Positions 20,135-28,660 of a DNA stretch of 64,000 bases are shown one piece after another. The stretch is from Fodinicurvata fenggangensis DSM 21160 (GTDB lineage: Bacteria; Pseudomonadota; Alphaproteobacteria; Kiloniellales; DSM-21159), in NCBI RefSeq assembly GCF_000686045.1, contig NZ_JMLV01000013.1:7501-71500 (forward strand), written 5' to 3'. Made by a program: the position numbers and the translations under genes. The notes below the pieces were generated by a model. That model ran no database searches, had not been told where the DNA came from, and was given only the letters and a program-made list of their open reading frames with translations. Position 1 is the stretch's first letter. Each line of letters starts with the position of its first letter.

Positions 20135-21052
20135 ATGGATGAGTCTATCGAGATTTTCGACCGGCGGATAGTCCGCCGGCACCGTGACCGGGCCGCAGAC
20201 GGCTTCCGCGATCATGACTTCCTGTTCCGGGAAGTGGGCGATCGACTGCTCGACCGCCTGGACGACGTGAAGCGGGATTTCTCCTCGATCCTGGAGCTGG
20301 GGTGCCGAACCGGCGGTCTCTCAGCGGCCCTTCAGAGCAAGTATCCAAGGGCCAATCTCGTGTCCTGCGATCTTTCCCCCGCCATGGCGGTTCATGCACA
20401 GCAGGAATCCGGGACACGGCCGACCCTGAGCGCCGATGAAGAGGCCCTGCCCTTTGCGCCCGGAAGTTTCGACTTGGTCTTCAGCGTGCTGGATCTGCAC
20501 TGGGTCAATGACCTGCCAGGCTGTCTGCTGCAACTGCGCCAGGCCATGCGTCCCGATGGCCTCTTCCTGGCTGCCGTGCTGGGCGGCGACACGCTGTTCG
20601 AGCTTCGCAGCAGCCTGGTCCAGGCGGAAACCAGCCTGGAAAGCGGCCTCAGCCCACGCATTTCACCTATGACGGAACTGCGTGATCTGGGCGGCCTGCT
20701 GCAACGCAGTGGCTTCGCCCTGCCCGTCGCGGATGCCGACAACCTGACCGTCACCTACGCCGATCCCTTCCGCCTGATGCAGGATCTGCGCGCCATGGGT
20801 GAAAGCAATGCCGCCAACCATCGCCGCAACAGCTTCAGCCGGCGCGAAACCCTGGCCCGTGCGGCCGAAGTCTATTTCGAACAGTTCGCGGACGCGCAAG
20901 GACGCGTGCCGGCCACCTTTCAGGTTTTCTACATGACGGCCTGGTCTCCGCATGAAAGTCAGCCCAGCCCCCTTCGCCCAGGTGCTGCCGCCAATCGCCT
21001 GGCTGATGCACTGGATAGCCAGGAAGAAAGCACAGACGACATTGTTAACTAG
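20135..21052 (+). CDS. SAM-dependent methyltransferase, BioC/NDUFAF5-like
   Basis: The 305-residue protein begins IEIFDRRIVRRHRDRAA, has motif I ILELGCRTGGLSAAL, and continues with FDLVFSVLDLHWVNDLPG and LFLAAVLGGDTLFELR. This is the pattern of the alphaproteobacterial relatives of mitochondrial NDUFAF5 and of BioC. NDUFAF5 hydroxylates an arginine in complex I despite its methyltransferase fold, and BioC methylates malonyl-ACP for biotin synthesis; which applies here is not visible. ATG 20135 gives the family N-terminus. It is followed by an unusually AT-rich spacer. Confidence 0.85.
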   Translation: MDESIEIFDRRIVRRHRDRAADGFRDHDFLFREVGDRLLDRLDDVKRDFSSILELGCRTGGLSAALQSKYPRANLVSCDLSPAMAVHAQQESGTRPTLSADEEALPFAPGSFDLVFSVLDLHWVNDLPGCLLQLRQAMRPDGLFLAAVLGGDTLFELRSSLVQAETSLESGLSPRISPMTELRDLGGLLQRSGFALPVADADNLTVTYADPFRLMQDLRAMGESNAANHRRNSFSRRETLARAAEVYFEQFADAQGRVPATFQVFYMTAWSPHESQPSPLRPGAAANRLADALDSQEESTDDIVN

Positions 21053-21209
21053 ATTTATGTTTTATATCAATTAGATATATTATAGTTTGGAATTATTAAA
21101 AAATACCTTGCAACCTGAGCGGAAAGACTTATCTAATAGGAGTAACACAAGGCAGCGTGAAACCGCTCACGGACGTTTCCCGTCATCCCGAAAGAAGGAG
21201 AGAAAAATC
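21053..21209 (+). promoter_or_regulatory. AT-rich promoter region of the Dps gene
   Basis: The first 70 bases are far more AT-rich than anything nearby (runs such as TATATTATAG and TTATTAAAAAAT) and precede a gene for an iron-storing stress protein. Such a segment suits a regulated promoter bound by an iron or peroxide regulator, but I cannot pick out a clear operator. AAGGAG at 21194-21199 is the ribosome binding site. Confidence 0.35.
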
Positions 21210-21677
21210 ATGTCCCTCAACACCGGAATTCCCGCCGAAGACCGAAAGGTTATAGCCGAAGGGCTTTCGAAGGTTCTCGCCGACAGCTACACGCTTTATC
21301 TCAAGACCCACAATTTCCACTGGAACGTCAGCGGCCCGCAGTTCTCAGCCCTGCACAAGCTCTTCGAAGAGCAGTACCAGGAGCTTGCCAGTTCAGTCGA
21401 CGAGATTGCCGAACGCATTCGCGCCCTGGGGCATAGCGCACCGGGCAGCTACAAGGCCTTCTCGAAACTCACCTCCATCGAGGAAGCCGACGACGTGCCG
21501 GATTCCAAAACCATGCTGAAGCAGCTTGCCGAGGACAACGAGAGCGTAGCGCGCACGGCTCGCTCGGTCTTCCCGGCCACCGAAAGCGGCAATGACGAGG
21601 CGACGGCGGACCTTCTGACCCAGCGACTCGCCGCGCATGAAAAGGCCGCCTGGATGCTGCGTGCCCATCTCGAGTGA
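21210..21677 (+). CDS. dps: Dps family ferritin-like DNA-protection protein
   Basis: Dps forms a dodecamer that oxidises and stores iron with peroxide and shields DNA during starvation or oxidative stress. The 155-residue protein has the ferroxidase ligands in THNFHWNVSGPQF and HKLFEEQYQELASSVDEIAERIRALG. Helices C and D follow, with the C-terminal AHEKAAWMLRAHLE. ATG 21210 follows AAGGAG; a longer frame from 21087 has no support. The gene is monocistronic, with an AT-rich promoter region before it and a strong terminator after it. Confidence 0.95.
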   Translation: MSLNTGIPAEDRKVIAEGLSKVLADSYTLYLKTHNFHWNVSGPQFSALHKLFEEQYQELASSVDEIAERIRALGHSAPGSYKAFSKLTSIEEADDVPDSKTMLKQLAEDNESVARTARSVFPATESGNDEATADLLTQRLAAHEKAAWMLRAHLE

Positions 21678-21700
21678 GGCGGATCGTACCCACAGACTTG

Positions 21701-21730
21701 AAAAGCCCGCGGTTCTACCGCGGGCTTTTT
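21701..21730. terminator. Terminator after dps
   Basis: A perfect AGCCCGCGGT/ACCGCGGGCT stem with a three-base loop is followed by TTTTT on the plus strand and preceded by AAAA, so it can act in both directions. Confidence 0.9.
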
Positions 21731-21752
21731 GCTGTCCAGCCGCCACGCACGA

Positions 21753-21790
21753 AGATGTGATTTTGACATCTGCGCCGTCCGTTCTATCTG
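21753..21790 (+). promoter_or_regulatory. Candidate promoter of msrP
   Basis: A perfect -35 TTGACA (21763-21768) is followed after 16 bases by TATCTG. The -35 is embedded in an AGATGT-N7-ACATCT inverted repeat (21753-21771) that could be an operator. This is a motif reading only. Confidence 0.35.
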
Positions 21791-21821
21791 TAAGAGATAT
21801 ACAGGAGTCTGGAGGCGCAGG

Positions 21822-22841
21822 ATGTTGATCCGTAAACGGCGCGGCTGGGAGCTTGCCGAAAGCCAGGCAACCCCGGAGGAAGTCTTTCGCAATCGCCGGC
21901 GCTTCATGCGCGCGGCGGGGGCAGGATCATTGCTGCTCGCCGGTGGCGGACTGTTGTCCGCCTGTGACGACATGAACGGCGGCAGTCAGGCAAATGCGGC
22001 AGAAAGCGATGCTTTTGACCAGCTCTCAGAGGACCCTTCCTTCGATCTTTATCCCGTGGAACGCAACAGCCGCTACCAGGTTGAACGGGACATAACCGAA
22101 CGGGAACTGGCCGGTACCTACAACAACTTCTATGAATTCGGCTCCTCGAAGAACATCTGGCAGAAGGCCGAGGCCCTGCCCATTCGCCCCTGGACCCTGC
22201 GGATCGAGGGCGAGGTCGAGGAACCCTTCGATATCGACATCGACGATCTGCTGGCGCGCATGCCCCTTGAGGAGCGCATATACCGCCTGCGCTGCGTCGA
22301 AGCCTGGTCCATGGTGATCCCCTGGTCAGGCTTCCAGTTGAGCCACATGCTCGACCTGGCCCGGCCCACATCGAACGCACGCTACATCCGCTTCACCACG
22401 CTGGAGGATCCCGAGGTCATGCCCGGTCAGAGGGCTGGGTGGTATCCCTGGCCCTATATCGAGGGGCTGACCATGGAGGAAGCGGCCAATGAGCTGGCCT
22501 TCATGGGAACAGGCATGTACGGCGCGCCCTTGCCGAAACAGAATGGGGCTCCCTTGCGTCTGGTGGTGCCCTGGAAATACGGCTTCAAATCGATCAAATC
22601 GGTCGTTTCCATCGCCTTCACACGTGAGCGTCCGGTTTCCTTCTGGGAGGAAATCGCCGGCAACGAGTATGGCTTCTGGGCCAACGTCAACCCTGAAGTC
22701 GCTCACCCGCGCTGGAGCCAGGCCGAGGAACGCGTCGTCGGCAACGATGAACGCGTGCCAACCCGTATTTACAACGGCTATGGCGAATACGTGTCGGAAC
22801 TCTACGCCGGTATGGATCAGGACGACCGCCTGTATCGATAG
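21822..22841 (+). CDS. msrP: Periplasmic methionine sulfoxide reductase catalytic subunit MsrP
   Basis: MsrP (YedY) is a molybdenum-cofactor enzyme that repairs methionine sulfoxide in envelope proteins, fed with electrons by the haem membrane protein MsrQ. The 339-residue protein has a twin-arginine signal (NRRRFMRAAGAGSLLLAG), the sulfite-oxidase fold with cofactor-binding Cys in YRLRCVEAWSMVIPWSG, and conserved NWYPWPYIEG-like and PWKYGFKSIKS segments. GGAG lies just before the chosen ATG at 21822. No msrQ follows; the next gene is convergent and overlaps the last 25 bases. Confidence 0.93.
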   Translation: MLIRKRRGWELAESQATPEEVFRNRRRFMRAAGAGSLLLAGGGLLSACDDMNGGSQANAAESDAFDQLSEDPSFDLYPVERNSRYQVERDITERELAGTYNNFYEFGSSKNIWQKAEALPIRPWTLRIEGEVEEPFDIDIDDLLARMPLEERIYRLRCVEAWSMVIPWSGFQLSHMLDLARPTSNARYIRFTTLEDPEVMPGQRAGWYPWPYIEGLTMEEAANELAFMGTGMYGAPLPKQNGAPLRLVVPWKYGFKSIKSVVSIAFTRERPVSFWEEIAGNEYGFWANVNPEVAHPRWSQAEERVVGNDERVPTRIYNGYGEYVSELYAGMDQDDRLYR

Positions 22842-23851
22842 GCCGCGCAGGCCGCGCGCTGACCTTCAGGAAATCCCAGCAGGTTCAGCAGTCCCGGGAA
22901 GGTCGCGTTTTCATGCCGGACCCGAATCAGCGGAATGTCCTGCAGGTAGGCCGAAAAACGCCCCTTGTCGAGAAAGACCTCCTGGAAATGCTGGACATCG
23001 AACAGCTCGTCCAGATGCTGCAGGATGCCTCCTGTCAGATACAGCCCCCCGAAGGCCCCATAGGCCAGGGCTGCATTGCTTGCGGTTATGGCCAGGAATT
23101 CGGTGAACAGCCTGAGTGACTGCTGACTGACAGGGCATTGCTCATGGCCGGCCCGATGGACCACTTCTGCCGGATCCTCCAGTTCCTCTTTCGCACCCTT
23201 CAAGTCGGAAATCGCCTGAAACAGATTGACCAGGCCCGGTCCGCTCACGACCCGCTCGACCGAAACATGGCCGAACTGTCTCCTCAGGACGGAAAGCACC
23301 TCTGCCTGTTCATCATTCACCGCAGCCTGCGTCATGTGCCCGCCCTCACCGACCACGGGGCGCCAATCACCGTCGCCCAAAGGCAGCAGGGCTGCCATGC
23401 CAAGGCCTGTGCCGGGCCCCAGAAGAACCTTTGAACTGTCCGGCTGCATGCGTCGGTCATTCAGGTGCTGGCAGTCATTTGCCTTCAGGATCGGCAAGGC
23501 CAGAGCCTGTGCGGTGAAATCGTTGAGCAGCAGCAACTCCCTGCTGTTCAGCTGTTGCTCCAGGGCTGCGATATCGACCCACCAGCCACGGTTAGTCAGC
23601 TTGATGACCCGGCCGCGCACGGGGGCTGCGATGGCAAGGGCCGCAGCCAAGATGGGCGGATTACCGGCTGACTCCAGAAAGCTTTGCAGGGCCTCCAGGA
23701 AGGTTAGCTCTTCTTCCGCTTCCACCACATTCTTCCTGATGGGCTTGGCATCAGTCGGCGCCCAGGCTTCATAGAGGGCAAAACGGGCATGCGTGCCCCC
23801 GATATCGGTCAGGAGCCAACAGCCCTCCCCATGCGTACCGGACAGTGACAT
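22817..23851 (-). CDS. glk: Glucokinase
   Basis: Glk phosphorylates glucose with ATP. The 344-residue protein is of the proteobacterial Glk family, with the phosphate-binding LLTDIGGTHARFALYE at the N-terminus, the sugar-binding LLNDFTAQALALP, GPGTGLGMAAL and VVGEGGHMTQA. It is the last gene of a four-gene unit with otsB, a GH15 hydrolase and otsA, lying four bases after otsA. It would use the glucose set free when trehalose is split. Confidence 0.95.
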   Translation of the reverse strand: MSLSGTHGEGCWLLTDIGGTHARFALYEAWAPTDAKPIRKNVVEAEEELTFLEALQSFLESAGNPPILAAALAIAAPVRGRVIKLTNRGWWVDIAALEQQLNSRELLLLNDFTAQALALPILKANDCQHLNDRRMQPDSSKVLLGPGTGLGMAALLPLGDGDWRPVVGEGGHMTQAAVNDEQAEVLSVLRRQFGHVSVERVVSGPGLVNLFQAISDLKGAKEELEDPAEVVHRAGHEQCPVSQQSLRLFTEFLAITASNAALAYGAFGGLYLTGGILQHLDELFDVQHFQEVFLDKGRFSAYLQDIPLIRVRHENATFPGLLNLLGFPEGQRAACAAYRYRRSS

Positions 23852-23855
23852 GCCT

Positions 23856-25241
23856 TCAGCCAGCCTCCAGGGCCGCTATGAAACTCTTGCGCCAGGTTGT
23901 TATATCCTGTTGGCGAATGGTTTCCATCATGGCGGACCAGCGCTCCTTGCGCTCTTCCAGGGACATGCTGAGTGCGCGCTGGAGCGCCTCGCCGGTATTC
24001 TCGTAGTCCAGCGGATTGACGATCAGGGCTTCCTTCAGTTCATGCGCAGCCCCGGCAAAACGCGAGAGCACAAGGACACCAGGATCTTCGGGATCCTGTG
24101 CCGCAATGTATTCCTTGGCGACCAGGTTCATGCCATCGCGCAGCGGGGTCACCACGGCCACCCGGCTGTGCCGCAGCACTCCGGCAAGGGTCTTCCGCGC
24201 CAGACCGCGGTTGATATAGCGCAAGGGCGTCCAATCCACCTCGGCAAAGCGCCCGTTGATGCGCCCTGACAGGCCTTCCAGGCGGCTGCGGATCAGCTTG
24301 TATTCCGGTACCTCGGACCGTGAATAGGGTGCGATCTGCAGGAAGGTGACACGTCGGCGATTCTCGGGGTACCGGTCCAGCAGGTGCTCGAACGACAGGA
24401 AGCGCTCCGGCAAGCCCTTGCTGTAGTCCAGGCGATCCACGCCCACCATCAACGCGCGGCCGTCCAGGCTTTCGCGTAGCCGATTGGCAATGTTCGAGCG
24501 CGAGCTTTCCCGGGCTGCCCCGGCAAAGGAATCAGGATCGATGGAAATGGGAAAGACCTGGGCCCGGAATTGGCGGCCAAAGGCCTCGAACTCCTCGTTC
24601 GCATGGACCTGTCCCCCGGCCTCATGAGTGATGTAATCCTCGAAGGAGCGCAGGTCGGTCGGGGACTGGAAGCCGATAAGGTCGCAGTGACACAGTGAGG
24701 CGATCAGTTCACGGTGATTGGGCAGTGTGGCGAAGACGTCGGCCGAGGGAAAGGGCGTGTGCAAGAAGAAGCCGATGCGGTTCTTGACGCCCGCCTGGCG
24801 CAGATCCCGCGGCGCCATCATCAGGTGATAGTCGTGTAGCCAGATCAGGTCGTCTTCCCTGAGCAACGGGACGAGTTGGCTGACAAAATTCGCGTTCACC
24901 CGCTGATAGGTGCGGAAATGTTCGCTATGATACTCCATCAGATCGCTGCGATAATGCAGGATCGGCCAGAGAATGCGATTGGCATAGCCGTTGTAGTAGC
25001 CGCTGTGCTCAGCCGGAGTGAGGTCCACCGTAACCGTGTCGAAGGGGTTGGCTTGCGTGGGCGCACTGTGCTTCGGCGTGTCCACCGGGGCCTCGTGAAC
25101 GTTGCCGCTCCAGCCAAACCACAGGCCATTGCTTTCGCGCAGCGTCTCCAGGATGGCCACCGCCAATCCGCCCGTCGCCCCCTTCGAGGCTGCCTCGTTC
25201 ACTGGGGCCACGCGATTGGAAACGATGACGATCCGTCTCAT
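23856..25241 (-). CDS. otsA: Trehalose-6-phosphate synthase
   Basis: OtsA joins UDP-glucose and glucose-6-phosphate to make trehalose-6-phosphate. The 461-residue GT20 protein has the N-terminal [10 protein letters not shown], the acceptor-site segments [18 protein letters not shown] and [32 protein letters not shown], and [16 protein letters not shown] near the C-terminus. Its ATG overlaps the GH15 stop codon by four bases. Product and pathway are clear; trehalose serves as an osmolyte and stress protectant. Confidence 0.97.
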   Translation of the reverse strand: MRRIVIVSNRVAPVNEAASKGATGGLAVAILETLRESNGLWFGWSGNVHEAPVDTPKHSAPTQANPFDTVTVDLTPAEHSGYYNGYANRILWPILHYRSDLMEYHSEHFRTYQRVNANFVSQLVPLLREDDLIWLHDYHLMMAPRDLRQAGVKNRIGFFLHTPFPSADVFATLPNHRELIASLCHCDLIGFQSPTDLRSFEDYITHEAGGQVHANEEFEAFGRQFRAQVFPISIDPDSFAGAARESSRSNIANRLRESLDGRALMVGVDRLDYSKGLPERFLSFEHLLDRYPENRRRVTFLQIAPYSRSEVPEYKLIRSRLEGLSGRINGRFAEVDWTPLRYINRGLARKTLAGVLRHSRVAVVTPLRDGMNLVAKEYIAAQDPEDPGVLVLSRFAGAAHELKEALIVNPLDYENTGEALQRALSMSLEERKERWSAMMETIRQQDITTWRKSFIAALEAG

Positions 25242-27034
25242 TCCAGCGCCTCCCAGCTCTTGCTCAGGCGTGTGGCCGAATGCACCACGCCGACCAGGGA
25301 ATAGGTCTGGGGAAAGTTGCCCCAGAGTTCACCCGTTTCGGGATGCAGGTCCTCGGACAGGAGGCCCACATGATTTCGACAGGACAGCATGTGCTCGAAC
25401 AGCTCTCGCGCCTCTTCCCGCCGTCCCACGGCCGCCAGCGCATCGATGTACCAGAAGGTACAGATGGTGAATGCCGTTTCGGGCACGCCGAAATCGTCCG
25501 GCGCGTGATAGCGATAGAGATAATTGCCCTTTTTCAGTTCGCGTTCCACGGCCGCCAGGGTTCCCAGATAGCGCGGGTCCTGGGCATCGATGAAACCCAG
25601 CTCGTGCATCAGCAGCAGGCTGGCATCGATATCCTCTCCCTCGAAGGATTCCACGAAGCTCGACACCCTTTCGTTCCAGCTGCGCTCCAGAATGACACTG
25701 CGCAGGCGCTCGGCCTCGGAACGCCAGAAACCATGACGGTCTTCCAGGCCCAGATGCCGGGCGATCCGCGCCAGGCGGTCACAGGCCGCCCAGCACATCA
25801 GGCTGGAATAGGTATGAACCTTCTGCTGTCCGCGCAATTCCCAGGGCCCGGCGTCGGGTTGGTCGAAACGCAGGCGCGCCTGCTCGCCCAGGGCCTCCAG
25901 GCGCCGGAACAGCTCCACGCCGCCCGGTGAGATCAGGCGGCAATCGAAGAAGCATTGCGTGGCTGCCAGAACCACGCTTCCGTATCCGTCATTCTGGATC
26001 TGGGTATAGGCCTGGTTGCCCACGCGCACCGGCCCCATGCTGCGATAGCCTGGCAGGCTGGTTACCTTGCGCTCATAGAGGTGCTCATCCAGGCCGATAC
26101 CGAACACCGGCTGCAGATAGCCGTCGGGCGCGCTGCTGACGATGTTCAGGATATAACGCAGGAAGCCCTCCATGGTCTTGGTCGCGCCCAGCCGATTCAG
26201 CGCATTGACCACGAAATAGGAATCCCTCAGCCAACAGAAGCGATAGTCCCAGTTGCGCCCGGAATCCGGGGCCTCTGGCACCGAGGTCGTCAGGGCGGCG
26301 ATAATGGCGCCTGTTTCCTCGAAATTGCTGAGTTTCAGGGTAATGGCCGCACGGATCACCGCTTCCTGCCACTCGAAGGGGATGGATAGCGAACGCGTCC
26401 AGCCGCGCCAATAGGCATCTGTCTGCTCGATCATGCGCACGGCCGTGGCCTCGATGGATTCCGTCAGGCTCTCGTCCGGCCCCAGGATCAGGTACTCGTC
26501 CTGTTCCAGCAGGAACCAGCGTTCCGACAGGACATAGGACAGGGGTATGGTCGTATAGAGGCGCAGGGTCAGGTCCGGAGCAATGAAGCGGGCGTGATTG
26601 CTGCCACGCGTCCGCTCGGGCACAGCGGCCCCATAGTCATGCGTAGGCCTGAGGCGTACGCGTACACGCGGCGTCCCAGCCAAGGGGCGCACGCGGCGCA
26701 CCACCATTGTGGGTCGGAAAGTGCGATCGAACTGCTTGTAACGCGGCGCACAGTCCGTCACCTCGATGGCGCTGCCATCGTCGGAATAGAGACGTGTGGT
26801 CAGCACGGCGGAATTGCGCTGGTAGAACTGTTCGGATCGTTCGAAACCATCCAGGTCGATGGCAAAAACGCCCTGGTCGGGATCCTCCCCACCCAGCAGG
26901 GCATTGAACCAGGGGTCGCTTTCAAAATCGGGGAAGCAGCACCAGACAAGCCGTGCAGCCCGGTCGACAAGGCCCCCCAGTACACAATTCCCGATAACGG
27001 CCAGATCCAGGCCGGATTTCACATTCTCACTCAT
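25238..27034 (-). CDS. Glycoside hydrolase family 15 protein (trehalase or glucoamylase type)
   Basis: The 598-residue protein has the bacterial GH15 layout: an N-terminal beta-sandwich (NCVLGGLVDRAARLVWCCFPDF) and an alpha/alpha barrel with SGRNWDYRFCWLRDSYFVV and a C-terminal AFTICTFWYIDALAAVGR containing the likely catalytic Glu region (LSEDLHPETGELWGNFPQTYS). GH15 enzymes release glucose from alpha-glucosides; mycobacterial relatives are trehalases. Placement between otsB and otsA, with four-base overlaps on both sides, makes trehalose the likely substrate. Starch oligomers are the alternative. Confidence 0.9.
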   Translation of the reverse strand: MSENVKSGLDLAVIGNCVLGGLVDRAARLVWCCFPDFESDPWFNALLGGEDPDQGVFAIDLDGFERSEQFYQRNSAVLTTRLYSDDGSAIEVTDCAPRYKQFDRTFRPTMVVRRVRPLAGTPRVRVRLRPTHDYGAAVPERTRGSNHARFIAPDLTLRLYTTIPLSYVLSERWFLLEQDEYLILGPDESLTESIEATAVRMIEQTDAYWRGWTRSLSIPFEWQEAVIRAAITLKLSNFEETGAIIAALTTSVPEAPDSGRNWDYRFCWLRDSYFVVNALNRLGATKTMEGFLRYILNIVSSAPDGYLQPVFGIGLDEHLYERKVTSLPGYRSMGPVRVGNQAYTQIQNDGYGSVVLAATQCFFDCRLISPGGVELFRRLEALGEQARLRFDQPDAGPWELRGQQKVHTYSSLMCWAACDRLARIARHLGLEDRHGFWRSEAERLRSVILERSWNERVSSFVESFEGEDIDASLLLMHELGFIDAQDPRYLGTLAAVERELKKGNYLYRYHAPDDFGVPETAFTICTFWYIDALAAVGRREEARELFEHMLSCRNHVGLLSEDLHPETGELWGNFPQTYSLVGVVHSATRLSKSWEALE

Positions 27035-27828
27035 AATGTCCTATCACACTTGTCTTCCGGCGGGTCCAGTCCTGCCAATTCGGCCAGCCAGGTACGCAAG
27101 CCTGCGGCCGAGCCAACCGACCAGCGGGCAGCACTCGGCCTGTCGCCCACCAGGATTGCATGCCCGCCCAGTGCATTCACAGTCTCGAAACCGTCTTCAT
27201 CCGTCACATCATCACCGACAAACACCGGACAGCGGCCGGCAAAGGGCCGCTCTTTCATGAAGTCCGCGATGGCCGTGCCCTTGTCATGGCCAGGCACGCG
27301 CAGTTCGGCCACCATCTTGCCGCGCAGCAGGTGAAGCGGGGGACGGCTGGTCTGCGCCAGGGCTTCCGCCAGCGCCAGGACCTCCTGCTCCAGCTCGGGA
27401 GCCTTGCGGTAATGCACCGCCAGGCCATGGGACTTGCGTTCCAGGAAGAGCTCGGCATGACGGTCGACGAACAGCGCCAGACGCGCCTCCACCTCGGCAA
27501 AACCCTGCGGCAATTCAAGGCCGGGAAGCAAACGCCCGTTTGCCATCCGCCGCTCCAGGCCATGCTGTCCCGCAGCCGGCAGATGCAGCGGGGCGAACAG
27601 GCAATCCAGTTCCTTCAGGGGACGGCCGCTGATCAGAGCCAGGGCCCCGCAGAGTCGGCTGCGCAGCTTGCCAAGGCTTTCCACCAACTGACGATCTGCA
27701 GAGACCGCTTCCGGATGGTCGGCAATATCCAGCAAGGACCCATCCACATCCAGGAAAAGGGCCCAGTCTTCGGAAAACCTGGGCAGGGCAGAGGAAGGAT
27801 GTGTCGCAGTTTCTGCGGCCCGAATCAT
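27031..27828 (-). CDS. otsB: Trehalose-6-phosphate phosphatase
   Basis: OtsB dephosphorylates trehalose-6-phosphate to trehalose. The 265-residue HAD phosphatase has motif I LFLDVDGSLLDIA, motif II LALISGRPLKELD, and motif IV VFVGDDVTDEDGFETVN. It is the first gene of otsB-GH15-otsA-glk and overlaps the GH15 start by four bases. Confidence 0.96.
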   Translation of the reverse strand: MIRAAETATHPSSALPRFSEDWALFLDVDGSLLDIADHPEAVSADRQLVESLGKLRSRLCGALALISGRPLKELDCLFAPLHLPAAGQHGLERRMANGRLLPGLELPQGFAEVEARLALFVDRHAELFLERKSHGLAVHYRKAPELEQEVLALAEALAQTSRPPLHLLRGKMVAELRVPGHDKGTAIADFMKERPFAGRCPVFVGDDVTDEDGFETVNALGGHAILVGDRPSAARWSVGSAAGLRTWLAELAGLDPPEDKCDRTL

Positions 27829-28040
27829 GACCTCGCCTTTGCAGGACTGGAAAACGGGGATTACCTGGAATTGGCCTTTCAGGCCCTGAATCTAGCCTCT
27901 CGCCGGGCAGCAAGCAACCCGGCGGTCCAGGACCTTCATGGAAGCGACGGGCGAACCAGGATTATCACTTGCCTTCTGGCGCGGAAGCGTGAGTCCTGAA
28001 GGAAGGAACATACCCCGTCTGTACCGCAGGAAGGCAGCCT

Positions 28041-28658
28041 ATGGACCTCCTCCCCCTTTTCATCCAGGCCCTCGTGATCGGCTTTGTCATGGCGATACCC
28101 CTGGGTCCGATTGGGCTTCTCTGTATCGAGCGCACGCTCAGCCGAGGAATTGGGGCCGGACTCTCCACGGGCCTGGGTGTGGCCGTGGCCGATGCCATCT
28201 TTGCGGCCCTTGTGGCCTACGGCGCGCGCTGGGTGGCCGATGAAATGCTTCCCTACCGCGACCTGCTGCGTTTCGGCGGCGGGGCGGTGGTCATCCTGCT
28301 GGGTGTGCGAACCTGCCTCCAGACCCCTAAGGCCCGCCTGCCGCGCAACGTCAGTCTCAGCGGCTCGACCTTTCTCACGTCCTTCATGCTGACCCTTGCC
28401 AATCCGCTGGTGCTTGTGGGCTTCATCGCCATCTTTGCCGCCCTGGATCTGGCGGAGGTCATCCAGGACACCCACCATGCCTTGCAGGTGATCGGCGGAA
28501 TATTCCTGGGATCCATGGTCTGGTGGTTCTGCCTGACCGGCCTGATGGCCGCCATCCGCCATCACCTGGACCAGCGCACCCTGGTATGGTTGAACCGTGG
28601 CGCCGGGGCGGCCCTGATTCTCTTGGGCCTGCTGGTCATGATCTTTGGCGGGAAATAG
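28041..28658 (+). CDS. LysE family amino-acid exporter
   Basis: The 205-residue protein has about six predicted membrane helices and the LysE/RhtB N-terminus (GFVMAIPLGPIGLLCIERTLSRG). Family members export amino acids or related small molecules; the cargo here is unknown. It stands alone between the divergent otsB and the convergent mutL, two bases before the mutL stop. Confidence 0.9.
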   Translation: MDLLPLFIQALVIGFVMAIPLGPIGLLCIERTLSRGIGAGLSTGLGVAVADAIFAALVAYGARWVADEMLPYRDLLRFGGGAVVILLGVRTCLQTPKARLPRNVSLSGSTFLTSFMLTLANPLVLVGFIAIFAALDLAEVIQDTHHALQVIGGIFLGSMVWWFCLTGLMAAIRHHLDQRTLVWLNRGAGAALILLGLLVMIFGGK

Positions 28659-28660
28659 CG

